This document shows positions 50,226 to 59,476 of a stretch of 64,000 bases of DNA, one piece after another (position 1 is the first letter of the stretch; every line of letters starts with the position of its first letter). The position numbers and the translations under genes were made by a program. The DNA is from Kushneria phosphatilytica. GTDB taxonomy: Bacteria > Pseudomonadota > Gammaproteobacteria > Pseudomonadales > Halomonadaceae. The DNA lies in the NCBI RefSeq assembly GCF_008247605.1, contig NZ_CP043420.1, positions 2,170,001-2,234,000 of the forward strand, in the 5' to 3' direction. Under the pieces are notes generated by a model that was not told where the DNA came from, searched no databases, and saw only the letters and a list, made by a program, of their open reading frames with translations.

Positions 50226-51350
50226 TTAACGTGCCAGAGTAACCAGGTCTTCGGGCCAGACGCACATGGGTACGCGATCGCCGACCTGAAACAGACGCTG
50301 CCCCTGATTACTGCTCAGTGCTGTCATGCGCATGCCATTGACGTCCAGGCGATATTCAATATGACTGCCCCGGTAAAAGAATTCGCGTACCTCGCCTTCG
50401 AAACGATTGAATTCGGAAGACACTTCACTACCCAGTTCCAGCGCTTCGGGACGGATCATGACCAGTTCCCCCTCGTTATGCGCCTCGACCTTCAGCCACC
50501 CCAGCGCGGCGGTACGAATGTACTCCCCCTCACGGGATTCGATATCGAACAGGTTCTCATGTCCCATGAAGGAAGCCACAAAGCGATTGACAGGCTTTTC
50601 ATAGATTTCCCGTGGTGAACCGATCTGCTGGATGCAGCCATCATTGAGCACAGCGATGCGATCGGACATGACCATGGCTTCCTGCTGATCATGAGTGACG
50701 AACACGAAGGTCATGCCGAGGCGCTTCTGAATACGCTGCAACTCGACCTGAAGCTGACTGCGCAAACCGGCATCGAGTGCTGACAGCGGCTCATCGAGCA
50801 GCAGCACATCAGGCTCACATACCAGTGCCCGCGCAAGGGCAATACGCTGCCGCTGGCCACCACTGAGCTGATCGACGCGGCGATCGATCAGGCCACCAAG
50901 CTTGATGAAATCGGCAATCTCCCCTACTCGCCGCTGGCGTTCGCTGTTACCAACGCCACGCATTTTCAAACCAAAGGCGATGTTGTCACGCACCGACAGG
51001 TGCGTGAACAGGGCATAGGACTGAAAGACAGTATTGACGCTGCGTTTGTGGGGAGGCACTTCGGTGACATCCCGACCACCGATCTCGACGTGACCATCAT
51101 CGGCCAGTTCCAGACCTGCCAGCAGGCGCAGCAAGGTGGTTTTGCCACACCCTGACGGCCCCAGCAGAGTGAAAAATTCTCCCGGACGAATATCGAGATC
51201 CACGCCGGCAAGTGCGACAGCGTCAACGCCAAAGCTCTTCTTGAGGCGACGCAGGGAAATCGACGAGGCCTCACGCGGCGCCCCCTCATGGGCCGTGTCG
51301 GCGCTCGCCACACGGTCAGGCATGTCCGACTGTGCGGTGGACTGCGTCAT
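50226..51350 (-). CDS. potG: Polyamine ABC transporter ATPase PotG
   Basis: 374 residues: ABC domain (about 25-260) and a C-terminal TOBE domain. Walker A GPSGCGKTT, signature LSGGQRQR, Walker B VLLLDEPLSALD and switch VTHDQ are complete. It energises PotHI. GGGAG stands 8 nt before the ATG at 51350. It lies 52 bp after the second puuB-like gene. Confidence 0.93.
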   Translation of the reverse strand: MTQSTAQSDMPDRVASADTAHEGAPREASSISLRRLKKSFGVDAVALAGVDLDIRPGEFFTLLGPSGCGKTTLLRLLAGLELADDGHVEIGGRDVTEVPPHKRSVNTVFQSYALFTHLSVRDNIAFGLKMRGVGNSERQRRVGEIADFIKLGGLIDRRVDQLSGGQRQRIALARALVCEPDVLLLDEPLSALDAGLRSQLQVELQRIQKRLGMTFVFVTHDQQEAMVMSDRIAVLNDGCIQQIGSPREIYEKPVNRFVASFMGHENLFDIESREGEYIRTAALGWLKVEAHNEGELVMIRPEALELGSEVSSEFNRFEGEVREFFYRGSHIEYRLDVNGMRMTALSSNQGQRLFQVGDRVPMCVWPEDLVTLAR

Positions 51351-51402
51351 GTCAGCGTCTCCCAGAGTCATACATCATCACGCGGACAGGCTGGGCCAGC
51401 CG

Positions 51403-52680
51403 TCACAGTTGATCACGCAATTTCAGCAACGAGGTCGCCATTACCAGCAGCGGCGTACGTAAATAGGCGCCACCGGGAAAGCGGGCATGTCTGAGGCGCG
51501 CAAACAGATCAAAACGCTCGGCCTGACCGGCGATCGCCTCGGCCAACAGTTTACCCGACAGACCTGCCAACGCCATGCCATGACCCGAATATCCCTGTAC
51601 GAACAGGATATTGCCCTGCAGTCGCCCGAAATGCGGGGCTCGATTACGGGTAATGGCCACCGAACCGCCCCAGCGATAGTCGATGCTCACGTCGCGCAAC
51701 ACAGGGAACAGCTGCGCCATTTTCAGCTCCATGTGTCTACGCAGCCCTCTCGGCTCACGGCCGGTGTAACTGACCTGGCCACCATACAGCAAACGTCGAT
51801 CAGCGGAGAGACGATAATAATCGAGCACAAAGTTGGCGTCGGACACCGCATCGTTGCGAGGCAACAGTTCCCGGGTCTGCGTCTCGCTCAATGGCTCGGT
51901 AGCAATAATATAGTTGGCTACCGGCATGATTCGGGTTTCGAGCTCGGGCAGCAACCGACCAAGATAGGCATTGGCCGCCACCACGACATGATCAGCCTGT
52001 ATTTCACCTTCCGGAGTCGTCACACGTGCAGGTGAGCCCGCTTCAAGCTTCGTCACCCGACTCCAGGGATAGAGCTCGGCCCCCGCCTGCTCGGCGGCCC
52101 GTGCCAGCCCCAGGGTATAATTGAGAGGATGCAGATGCGCCCCTTCGGTATCATCCAGCCCACCCAGATAGGCTTGTGACACCACGCGCTCACGAAAACG
52201 CTCAGGTTCCAGCCACTCCAGACCATGATAGTCATAACGCTGTGCCATGGTGTCCTGCCAACGGCGCATCTCGCGCACATGACGCGGTTTAATGGCAGCG
52301 TGGAGATAACCCCGGGTGAAATCGCAGGGAATGTGGTGTCGTTCAATCAGTTCGGCGGTCAGAGCGACGGCTTCACGGCTGAGTTCCCAGATGGCACGCG
52401 CATCCTCGAGGCCCAGCTGTTTCTCGATGGTGTGCATGTCGGTGCCCAGTCCGGGCAGGATCTGTCCCCCACTGCGTCCGGAGGCGCCAAACCCGATCGG
52501 TCCGGCTTCCAGCAGAGCGACCCGGTAGCCGCGTTCAGCAAGATGCAATGCCGCGGAGCAGCCCGTGACCCCACCGCCGATCACGCAAACATCCACGCGC
52601 CGTTCACCTGCCAGTGGCGATGATGCCCGTAGCGTCACGGCAATGGTGTCACGATAGTAGCTGCTTTCCGCTGACGTCAT
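51403..52680 (-). CDS. FAD-dependent amine oxidase (PuuB-like, copy 2)
   Basis: 425 residues, same DAO family as the gene at 43371-44678. VCVIGGGVTGCSAALHLAERG and GFGASGRSGGQI bind FAD. The start at 52680 has GGAG 6 nt upstream; the ATG at 52692 is the alternative. It is the first gene of the leftward polyamine run. A palindrome 31 bp upstream may be its operator. Confidence 0.85.
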   Translation of the reverse strand: MTSAESSYYRDTIAVTLRASSPLAGERRVDVCVIGGGVTGCSAALHLAERGYRVALLEAGPIGFGASGRSGGQILPGLGTDMHTIEKQLGLEDARAIWELSREAVALTAELIERHHIPCDFTRGYLHAAIKPRHVREMRRWQDTMAQRYDYHGLEWLEPERFRERVVSQAYLGGLDDTEGAHLHPLNYTLGLARAAEQAGAELYPWSRVTKLEAGSPARVTTPEGEIQADHVVVAANAYLGRLLPELETRIMPVANYIIATEPLSETQTRELLPRNDAVSDANFVLDYYRLSADRRLLYGGQVSYTGREPRGLRRHMELKMAQLFPVLRDVSIDYRWGGSVAITRNRAPHFGRLQGNILFVQGYSGHGMALAGLSGKLLAEAIAGQAERFDLFARLRHARFPGGAYLRTPLLVMATSLLKLRDQL

Positions 52681-52710
52681 CCGACTCTCCATTCAGCCAA
52701 TATCATGAAG

Positions 52711-52731
52711 ATTACGGCAAGCAACCGTAAT
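52711..52731. promoter_or_regulatory. Palindrome between moeB and the polyamine run
   Basis: ATTACGG (52711-52717) and CCGTAAT (52725-52731) are perfect arms with a 7-bp spacer, 25 bp after the moeB stop and 31 bp before the puuB copy 2 start. A TTGCTT within it and TATTGG 16 bp on form a weak leftward promoter. It may be an operator or the terminator of the hemA operon. Confidence 0.4.
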
Positions 52732-52755
52732 GTCGGCTCGGCATCCCTGAGCGCA

Positions 52756-53538
52756 TCAGTCGCTGAGTGCAGCTACCCATCGATCAGCGCACACCGGACA
52801 GTTCGGGTCTCGACGGACGCCAAGGCGACGCCATTCACCCTGCAAGCCATCGAACGTTGCCAGCCCCTCATGCGCTTTGCCGACCCTGCCAATCAGCTTG
52901 AGCGCCTCCAGTGCCTGGAAGGCGCCGATAATACCCACCAAAGGCGAAACGACACCATTTTCAGCGCAACGCAACTCATCGTCATCGCTCCCGTTTTCCC
53001 CATAGAGACAGGCGTAACAGGGCGCCTCCTCACGGCGTAGATCAAACACAGCCAACTGTCCCGAGAAACGTATGGCCGCACCCGATACCAGCGGCGTCTG
53101 CGTCGCGACACAGGCTCGATTGATGGCAAAGCGGCTGGAGAAACGGTCGGTACAGTCAAGGACCACGTCTGCCTCTGCGACCGCTTCCAGCAATGCCGCA
53201 TCGGCCAACTGTTGCTCGATCACCCGGGTTTGACAGTCGTGGTTGATGGTCGCAATTCGCCGAGCGGCCGACGCCGCCTTGGGTGTATCGATATCAGTCT
53301 CGCCATGAGCGATCTGTCGCTGAAGATTGGAAAGATCAACCCGATCGTGATCGGCAAGGGTCAATTGTCCAATACCGGCGGCTGCCAGATACAGTGACGC
53401 GGGTGATCCCAGTCCGCCCAGTCCGATGATCAGGGCATGGCCCTGCTGCAGGCGCAACTGCCCCGCGTAATCCAGCTCCGGCAGCATGATCTGACGGCTG
53501 TAGCGGAGCAGCTGCTCATCACTGAAGGTTTCGATCAT
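52756..53538 (-). CDS. moeB: Molybdopterin-synthase adenylyltransferase MoeB
   Basis: 260 residues. It activates the MoaD C-terminus with ATP for molybdopterin synthesis. RYSRQIMLPELDYAGQ at the start, the nucleotide motif GLGGLGSPASLYLAAAG and two zinc-binding CxxC pairs (CYAC, CPVC) fit MoeB. A ThiF or HesA role is possible. It is the last gene of hemA-prfA-prmC-lrp-moeB, as in Pseudomonas except for the lrp insertion. Confidence 0.9.
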   Translation of the reverse strand: MIETFSDEQLLRYSRQIMLPELDYAGQLRLQQGHALIIGLGGLGSPASLYLAAAGIGQLTLADHDRVDLSNLQRQIAHGETDIDTPKAASAARRIATINHDCQTRVIEQQLADAALLEAVAEADVVLDCTDRFSSRFAINRACVATQTPLVSGAAIRFSGQLAVFDLRREEAPCYACLYGENGSDDDELRCAENGVVSPLVGIIGAFQALEALKLIGRVGKAHEGLATFDGLQGEWRRLGVRRDPNCPVCADRWVAALSD

Positions 53539-53580
53539 TTGCGGAAGCTCCCGCCCTGGCCAGAGAACAGCCAGAAGCGT

Positions 53581-54093
53581 TCAGGGGTCGGGTTCATTCA
53601 GCTCATCAGGATCAGGTACGTGTAACGAGAAGTCTTCCTTGACCTCTTCCATGACGACGTAACTTTTCGATTCCTTGACGCCAGGCAGCCGTAATACCAC
53701 ATCGCCCAGCAACTGACGGTAGGCCGACATCTCGGGGATCCGGCACTTGAGAATATAGTCGAACTGCCCCGAAACCAGATGGCACTCACGTATCTGCGGT
53801 AGCTGTAATACCGCCTGACGAAACTCGTCAAAGGCGGTCGGCGACTGATTTTCCAGACTGATCTCGATGAAGACCATAAGATTCGAACGCAGGGCTTTCG
53901 GATCAAGCAGTGCCCGATAGCCCCGGATAACTCCAGTGCGTTCAAGTCGTCGTACCCGTTCAAGGCAGGGCGTGGTCGAAAGCCCTACTCGAGCGGCGAG
54001 ATCGACATAGGAGATGCGTGCGTTTTCCTGCAGACAGCGCAGGATATCAAGATCAATGCGGTCCAGGGTTCTGGCGCGCTGCTTGCCGGTCAT
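53581..54093 (-). CDS. lrp: Leucine-responsive regulator Lrp (AsnC family)
   Basis: 170 residues: N-terminal helix-turn-helix (about 10-60, with LDRIDLDILRCLQENARIS and TTPCLERVRRLE) and a RAM ligand domain (about 75-155). Long stretches such as ECHLVSGQFDY and PGVKESKSYVVMEEVK resemble E. coli Lrp strongly. Its start overlaps the prmC stop region by 4 nt, so it is translated with a release-factor methyltransferase gene. An Lrp gene at this site is unusual. Confidence 0.88.
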   Translation of the reverse strand: MTGKQRARTLDRIDLDILRCLQENARISYVDLAARVGLSTTPCLERVRRLERTGVIRGYRALLDPKALRSNLMVFIEISLENQSPTAFDEFRQAVLQLPQIRECHLVSGQFDYILKCRIPEMSAYRQLLGDVVLRLPGVKESKSYVVMEEVKEDFSLHVPDPDELNEPDP

Positions 54094-54983
54094 GCTGATC
54101 TCTCCATCCCTCGGCCGGTCATCGTGGGGTCATGATCTTCTGCAGTCTGATAGCGTCCCAGACTCACCCTGGGACGCCCACCCAGATCATCATGGGTGGT
54201 AATCATGTCGTATCCTGCCTGCTCGAACAGTGCTCGCACCATCGCCCCCTGATTCAGGCCATGCTCCAGTAACAGATAGCCGCCGGGCAACAGATGCGCG
54301 GGTGCCTGACGAATCAGGCGCGACAGGTCTGCCATGCCATCCTCCGCAGCCACCAGTGCCGAACGTGGCTCAAAACGCAGGTCACCACGCGTCAGATGGG
54401 GATCGCTGTCACTCAGATAGGGGGGGTTGGATACGATGACACCGTAGCGCTCTCCTGCCAGTGCCTCAAAATAATCGCTCTGACAGAAAGTGACATTGGA
54501 AACCCCGAGAGAGCGGGCATTGTATTCAGCCAGCTCAAGCGCCTCGGCACTCAGGTCCACACCGGTAAATCGCCATTGACGTCGGGCTGAAGCCAAAGCC
54601 AGCACAATGGCACCGCTGCCAGTCCCCAGGTCCAGCACATCCCCCCCTGCCTCGGCCGGCATCAGTGCCAGCGCCTGGTCGACCAGCAGCTCGGTATCCG
54701 GGCGAGGGATCAGAGCCGCCGGGGAGAGTTTCAGCTCAAGGCCATGAAACTCGCGCCGTCCAAGCAGGTAGGCAATCGGCTGCCCTGCCGTTCGGGCTGC
54801 CAGCAGCTGTTCGAAGGCAGCCTGCTGCAAGGTATCAAGTGTGCGATCGCCCCAGGTGTAGAGCCAGGTACGATCCCGTCCGCAGGCATGCGCCAGCAAC
54901 AATTCGGCGTCCAGCCGAGGAGTATCACTCCCCCCCTGAAGCTGACAGGCAGCTCGTACAAGCCAGTGGTCGATGGTTATCAT
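54090..54983 (-). CDS. prmC: Release factor glutamine methyltransferase PrmC
   Basis: 297 residues. It methylates the Gln of the GGQ motif in release factors, using SAM. The SAM site LDLGTGSGAI (about residue 118) and the catalytic NPPY (about residue 189) are visible. An N-terminal helical domain precedes them. It is 8 bp after prfA, whose product is its substrate, and overlaps lrp by 4 nt. Confidence 0.95.
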   Translation of the reverse strand: MITIDHWLVRAACQLQGGSDTPRLDAELLLAHACGRDRTWLYTWGDRTLDTLQQAAFEQLLAARTAGQPIAYLLGRREFHGLELKLSPAALIPRPDTELLVDQALALMPAEAGGDVLDLGTGSGAIVLALASARRQWRFTGVDLSAEALELAEYNARSLGVSNVTFCQSDYFEALAGERYGVIVSNPPYLSDSDPHLTRGDLRFEPRSALVAAEDGMADLSRLIRQAPAHLLPGGYLLLEHGLNQGAMVRALFEQAGYDMITTHDDLGGRPRVSLGRYQTAEDHDPTMTGRGMERSA

Positions 54984-54991
54984 TGCGTCCT

Positions 54992-56092
54992 TCAGACCGT
55001 ACTGGCTTCAGCCGAAGAGAGCGCCGCCAACTGTTCGGCCTGATATTCGTGAACCAGTGGATCGATGACATCATCGAGTGCACCCGTCATGACCTCGGAA
55101 AGCTTGTAAAGGGTCAGGTTGATGCGATGATCGGTCACTCGCCCCTGCGGGAAATTATAAGTACGGATTCGCTCGCTGCGATCACCCGACCCGACCAGCG
55201 AGCGTCGAGCGTCGGCCTGCTGCTGGCGCTGACTGTCCACGGCCTTCTGCTTGAGCCGTGCGGCCAGAAACGCCATCGCCCGCGCACGATTCTTGTGCTG
55301 ACTGCGCTCGTCCTGACACTCCACCACCAGACCTGTGGGTAGGTGAGTAATCCGTATGGCCGAATCGGTCGTATTGACGTGCTGACCACCCGCCCCGCTG
55401 GCACGAAAGGTATCGACGCGCAGATCGTTGCTGTCGAGTTCGACCTCACCTACCTCATCGGCTTCAGGCAGAATGGCCACGGTACAGGCCGAGGTGTGAA
55501 TGCGCCCCTGCGATTCGGTCGCCGGCACACGCTGCACGCGGTGCACACCGGACTCGAACTTGAGGCGACCGTAGACGCCATTGCCGGCCACCCGGGCAAT
55601 CACCTCGCGAAAACCGCCATGTTCGCCGTGACTGGCACTGATGGTCTCGATCCGCCAGCCCATGGATTCAGCATATCGGGTATACATGCGAAACAGGTCA
55701 CCAGCGAACAGCGCCGCTTCATCACCGCCGGTACCGGCACGAACCTCCAGAAAGATACTGCGTGAATCATCGGGGTCCTTCGGTACCAGTAACCGCTTGA
55801 GTTCGCCTTCCAGGCGCTCGAGTGTGTCCTCGGCCTCGGCCAGTTCCTCCTCGGCCATGGCACGCATATCAGGATCACCATCATGACGCATCTGCTCTGC
55901 TGTATCGCGATCCGCCTCTACCTGACGGTAGCGATCCCAGCTTTCGACCAACTCCTCGAGATCAGCGTATTCGCGTGAATAATCTCGAAAACGCTTCTGA
56001 TCTCCGATGACATCCGGTTCGGAAAGCAACGCCGAGAGTTCCTCGAAACGTTCCCGAAACCCATCGAGCTTTTGTCGCAACGACGCCTTCAT
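54992..56092 (-). CDS. prfA: Peptide chain release factor 1
   Basis: 366 residues. It ends translation at UAA and UAG. The tripeptide anticodon region [12 protein letters not shown] (PAT) and the GGQ motif (GAGGQHVN, about residue 236) are present. It overlaps hemA by 4 nt, as in many gammaproteobacteria. Confidence 0.97.
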   Translation of the reverse strand: MKASLRQKLDGFRERFEELSALLSEPDVIGDQKRFRDYSREYADLEELVESWDRYRQVEADRDTAEQMRHDGDPDMRAMAEEELAEAEDTLERLEGELKRLLVPKDPDDSRSIFLEVRAGTGGDEAALFAGDLFRMYTRYAESMGWRIETISASHGEHGGFREVIARVAGNGVYGRLKFESGVHRVQRVPATESQGRIHTSACTVAILPEADEVGEVELDSNDLRVDTFRASGAGGQHVNTTDSAIRITHLPTGLVVECQDERSQHKNRARAMAFLAARLKQKAVDSQRQQQADARRSLVGSGDRSERIRTYNFPQGRVTDHRINLTLYKLSEVMTGALDDVIDPLVHEYQAEQLAALSSAEASTV

Positions 56093-57372
56093 GATGGTGT
56101 CCGCTCGGATTCCAGCGCTGGTGTCGGCGCGTCGAGCAGAAGTTCTTCTGCAGCAGCAACCAGATCCTGCCGCTGTGCGCCGGAGGCTTCACGCAAGCGA
56201 AGAGTGGTGCCATGCAACAGCCGATTGGTAAGCTGCTGCGAGAGTCGTCGTATTACCGTTTCCGGATCCTGTCCCTGAGCCAGCTGAGCCAGCGCCTGAG
56301 CTTCTGCTTCCTCGCGCACGCCCTCGGCCTGCTGCCGATGACGCCGAATCAGATCACCGGCACCGCGAATGCGACGCTCGTGCTGCCAGGCTGAAACATT
56401 GGAAACGATAATTTCCTCTGCCTGCGCCGCTGCGCTTTCGCGTGAGCGCCGATTCTCGCTGATCACTTCATTAAGATCATCGATGGTATAGAGGAAGATA
56501 TCATCGAGCTCGCCTACCTGAGGCTCGATATCACGAGGTACAGCAATATCGACCATGAAAACGGGACGATGCTTGCGCGCCTTGAGCGCCGTCTCGACCA
56601 TTCCCTTGCCCAGCATCGGCATGGGACTGCCGGTCGAGGAGATAACGACGTCAGCACAGACCAGCGCTGACTGCAGCTCATCGAGACCGATAGCCACACC
56701 ATCGACTTCATCAGCCAGTGCCTGGGCGCGCTCGCGAGTTCGATTGGCGACGATGATGCCCTGGATACCGGCCTTTTTCAGATGGCGCGCAACCAGCTCG
56801 ATGGTTTCGCCGGCGCCGATCAGCAAGGCGCGTGAACGACGGATATCATCAAAGATACGCCCGGCCAGATTGACCGCCGCATAAGCGACCGAAACGGGAT
56901 TCTCACCGATACCGGTCTCACTGCGCACCTGCTTGGCCACTGCAAAGGTATGCTGGAAAAGCCGCTCCAGATCGCTTCCCAGACTCTGCTGCTCACGTGC
57001 ACGATGATAGGCCTCTTTGAGCTGACCAAGGATCTGTGGCTCACCCAGCACCATCGAATCCAGCCCACAGGCGACGCGCATCATGTGGCGCGCAGCCTCC
57101 CCCTCACGATAATGATAGGTACACTCTCGCAGGGCCTCGATGGGCAGGCGATGAAAGCCGGCCAGCCAGTCGAGCACGGTCTGCTCGCTGCCACCATGCA
57201 AGACACAGTAGAGTTCGGTACGATTGCAGGTAGAAAGGATCGAAGCCTCGAGCACGCTCGGTAGCGAACGCAATTCATCAAGCGCTACACCGAGCTGAGC
57301 CGAGCCGAAGGCAACCTGCTCACGTACGGCAATTTCAGCAGTCGTGTGATTGATGCCGAGTACAAGAAGCAT
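56089..57372 (-). CDS. hemA: Glutamyl-tRNA reductase
   Basis: 427 residues. It reduces Glu-tRNA to glutamate-1-semialdehyde, the start of haem synthesis. The catalytic Cys lies in [11 protein letters not shown] (about residue 50); [12 protein letters not shown] marks the NADPH domain. It is the first gene of the leftward hemA-prfA-prmC-lrp-moeB operon. The 337-bp gap before it contains three inverted repeats and likely its promoter. Confidence 0.97.
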   Translation of the reverse strand: MLLVLGINHTTAEIAVREQVAFGSAQLGVALDELRSLPSVLEASILSTCNRTELYCVLHGGSEQTVLDWLAGFHRLPIEALRECTYHYREGEAARHMMRVACGLDSMVLGEPQILGQLKEAYHRAREQQSLGSDLERLFQHTFAVAKQVRSETGIGENPVSVAYAAVNLAGRIFDDIRRSRALLIGAGETIELVARHLKKAGIQGIIVANRTRERAQALADEVDGVAIGLDELQSALVCADVVISSTGSPMPMLGKGMVETALKARKHRPVFMVDIAVPRDIEPQVGELDDIFLYTIDDLNEVISENRRSRESAAAQAEEIIVSNVSAWQHERRIRGAGDLIRRHRQQAEGVREEAEAQALAQLAQGQDPETVIRRLSQQLTNRLLHGTTLRLREASGAQRQDLVAAAEELLLDAPTPALESERTPS

Positions 57373-57404
57373 CGTGATTCCGTGTCAGAAACGTGTATCC
57401 GAAA

Positions 57405-57553
57405 CTGTTCGGAGAATGCCGACACCACCGGCACATCCTGTTCGGATGCTCTACCGACAGTGCCTGTCAGGGTCCTCTGCCGCGAGGATGCATCAGCCGT
57501 AAAAGCCAACGGAGGTACGCGTCTTTCTCTGTATCGGTCAGGATGGAAAGACG
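57405..57553 (-). repeat. Three inverted repeats in the hemA upstream region
   Basis: Repeat A (57405-57425) and repeat B (57438-57460) both read CTGTTCGGA ... CCGACA, start-to-start 33 bp (three helical turns). Each is an imperfect inverted repeat. Repeat C pairs CGTCTTTC (57520-57527) with GAAAGACG (57546-57553). All three lie 30-180 bp upstream of the hemA start and could be operators or leader hairpins. Confidence 0.5.
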
Positions 57554-57653
57554 ATCGAACTCCCTGTCGGCGTGCAATGACGTACGGATCAGGCATTCAC
57601 CCTCGCGGATTACTGATCGACATCCTAACATAACCGTTCCTGTCATGGGGATG

Positions 57654-57681
57654 TTGCCCCACACGGCGCAGAGGTTATGCT
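57654..57681 (+). promoter_or_regulatory. Candidate promoter of the TPR-lolB-ispE run
   Basis: TTGCCC (57654-57659) and TATGCT (57676-57681) are separated by 16 bp, 29 bp before the TPR start. Each matches 4 of 6 consensus bases. The remaining part of the 337-bp hemA-TPR gap holds only the hemA-side repeats. Confidence 0.35.
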
Positions 57682-57709
57682 GATGTCTGCCCGTATTGAA
57701 GAGGATGGC

Positions 57710-59476
57710 ATGCGCCCACGCTCATTATTCTTTTTAATGGTGGCGATTCTGATGGGTTCGGGCGCACTCGCCGGCTGTCAGTCGTCTCCCACTCCCAGGC
57801 CGTTCAGCGAAGATCCGCTATCCCGCGCACCGGCCATCAAGAGGGGCCTGGACGCTCAAGGTCTGGCGGCCCTGCTCGAAGCCGAGTTTGCCGGCCACCG
57901 GGGCGACTTTACTCGCGCAGCCCGCGGCTATCTGTCACAGGGAGAGCGCTATCATTCATCGGCGCTGGCCAGCCGAGCAACGCTCGCAGCCCAACTGGCC
58001 AGGGACGATGAGTTATTAACCCGTTCAGCGCTGCTCTGGAGTCACCTGCAACCCGATGCGCAGGAGCCTCGCCAATTGCTGGCCGAGCGAGCTGCCGCAA
58101 ACGGAGACTGGCAGCAGGCCCTGACACAGCTGCTGGCAATTGATGCGCGTGGCGGTGATGCCGAACTGGAAGCTTTCGTTCAGGAAGCTGCCGATGCCGG
58201 GGCGGATATCTCTGCCATGCTCGAACGTCTGCAAGCGCATGCCGTCAACCACCCCAACCAGCCTGCCGCGTCAATTGCCGCAGCACTGCTGTACGCACGG
58301 CAGGGAGAATTCGACACTGCCGACACTACTCTTGATGGGGTCGCGCAACGCTTCAGCAACACGCCTTCCCTGTGGCTCGCCCGCAGCCAGGTCGCCATGG
58401 CACGGCAGCACTTTCAGGATGGACTGAAAGCAGCACAGCACGGCCATCGGCTGGCGCCCGGTGATGCCCGTTTTCTGCTGGCAATGGCCCAGGCGTATCT
58501 CGCTCTCGGCCGGTCTGAACAAGCCGAGCAGCAGTTTGACCATCTGCTGAATCGCATGCCCGACAACAGTAACCTTCGCCTCTCATTGGCGCGGCTTTAT
58601 CTGCAGCATCATGCAGAAGCGCAAGCCGAGCGTGTCCTTGCACCACTGCTCGAACAGGAAAAGCCAGTACCCGAGGCGCTGTTGCTTGCTGCCCTGACGG
58701 CTGAACGTCGTGGCCAGACAGACCAGGCGGTATACTTCTACGAGCAAGTCCCCCCTGGCGAGCACTTTCCTGGTGCCCGGGCACGCGCTGCACATCTACT
58801 GGTCGAGCATCAACGTCTCGAAGAAGCGATACATATGCTCGATCAGGACCGCAATCGTTACCCGGAGCAGAACGCGGAGCTGCTGGAGCTGGAACTCTCA
58901 CTGCTGGACAGCAGCGGTCAGTCACAGCGCGCCGATCGGATACTGGATCACGCCATTGCTCAAAGTGCGCCCGATAATGACGCACTACTGTTCATGCGGG
59001 CCATTCGGTCACTGAACTCGCAAGACCTGAGCGCCATGGAGCAGGATATGAAAACCCTGCTCGAACGCGACCCCGATGACGCGATTGTCCTCAATGCCTA
59101 TGGCTACACCCTGCTCGAGCACACCCATCGCTATCGGGAAGCCCTGGACATGATTCAGCACGCCCATCGTCTGGCGCCCGACAACCCCGCGATTCTCGAT
59201 AGCCTCGGGTGGGCCTGGTTCAAGCTGGGCCAGTTCGACAAGGCCTCGCATTGGCTGAATCTCGCCTGGCAGGCCCAGCCCGATGCAGAAATCGGTGCCC
59301 ACTTCGTCGAAGCCCTCTGGCGAAACCAACAGCACGACCAGGCCCGGCAGCTGGTCAGTGAAATGCTCGAACGCCTTGATCACCATCCCGAACTTGACCG
59401 ATTACTGGAACGCTATCCCGGTCTTGAATCGACGACCCACCCATCGACATCCGAGACAGAGAACCCATCTTCATGA
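57710..59476 (+). CDS. TPR-repeat lipoprotein
   Basis: 588 residues. The N-terminus has a lipoprotein signal with lipobox LAGC at about residues 20-23, so the mature protein is lipid-anchored, probably in the outer membrane. The rest is a chain of TPR-like helical repeats (for example ALLFMRAIRSL and YGYTLLEHTHRYREALDMI), which usually bind other proteins. It always lies near lolB in Pseudomonas. GAGG precedes the ATG at 57710. Function is not established. Confidence 0.83.
   Translation: MRPRSLFFLMVAILMGSGALAGCQSSPTPRPFSEDPLSRAPAIKRGLDAQGLAALLEAEFAGHRGDFTRAARGYLSQGERYHSSALASRATLAAQLARDDELLTRSALLWSHLQPDAQEPRQLLAERAAANGDWQQALTQLLAIDARGGDAELEAFVQEAADAGADISAMLERLQAHAVNHPNQPAASIAAALLYARQGEFDTADTTLDGVAQRFSNTPSLWLARSQVAMARQHFQDGLKAAQHGHRLAPGDARFLLAMAQAYLALGRSEQAEQQFDHLLNRMPDNSNLRLSLARLYLQHHAEAQAERVLAPLLEQEKPVPEALLLAALTAERRGQTDQAVYFYEQVPPGEHFPGARARAAHLLVEHQRLEEAIHMLDQDRNRYPEQNAELLELELSLLDSSGQSQRADRILDHAIAQSAPDNDALLFMRAIRSLNSQDLSAMEQDMKTLLERDPDDAIVLNAYGYTLLEHTHRYREALDMIQHAHRLAPDNPAILDSLGWAWFKLGQFDKASHWLNLAWQAQPDAEIGAHFVEALWRNQQHDQARQLVSEMLERLDHHPELDRLLERYPGLESTTHPSTSETENPSS

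Noticed and set aside
35618-52680. Mobile genomic island
   Set aside because: No integrase, transposase, insertion-sequence ends, direct repeats or tRNA target at its borders were seen. Insertion is supported only by synteny.
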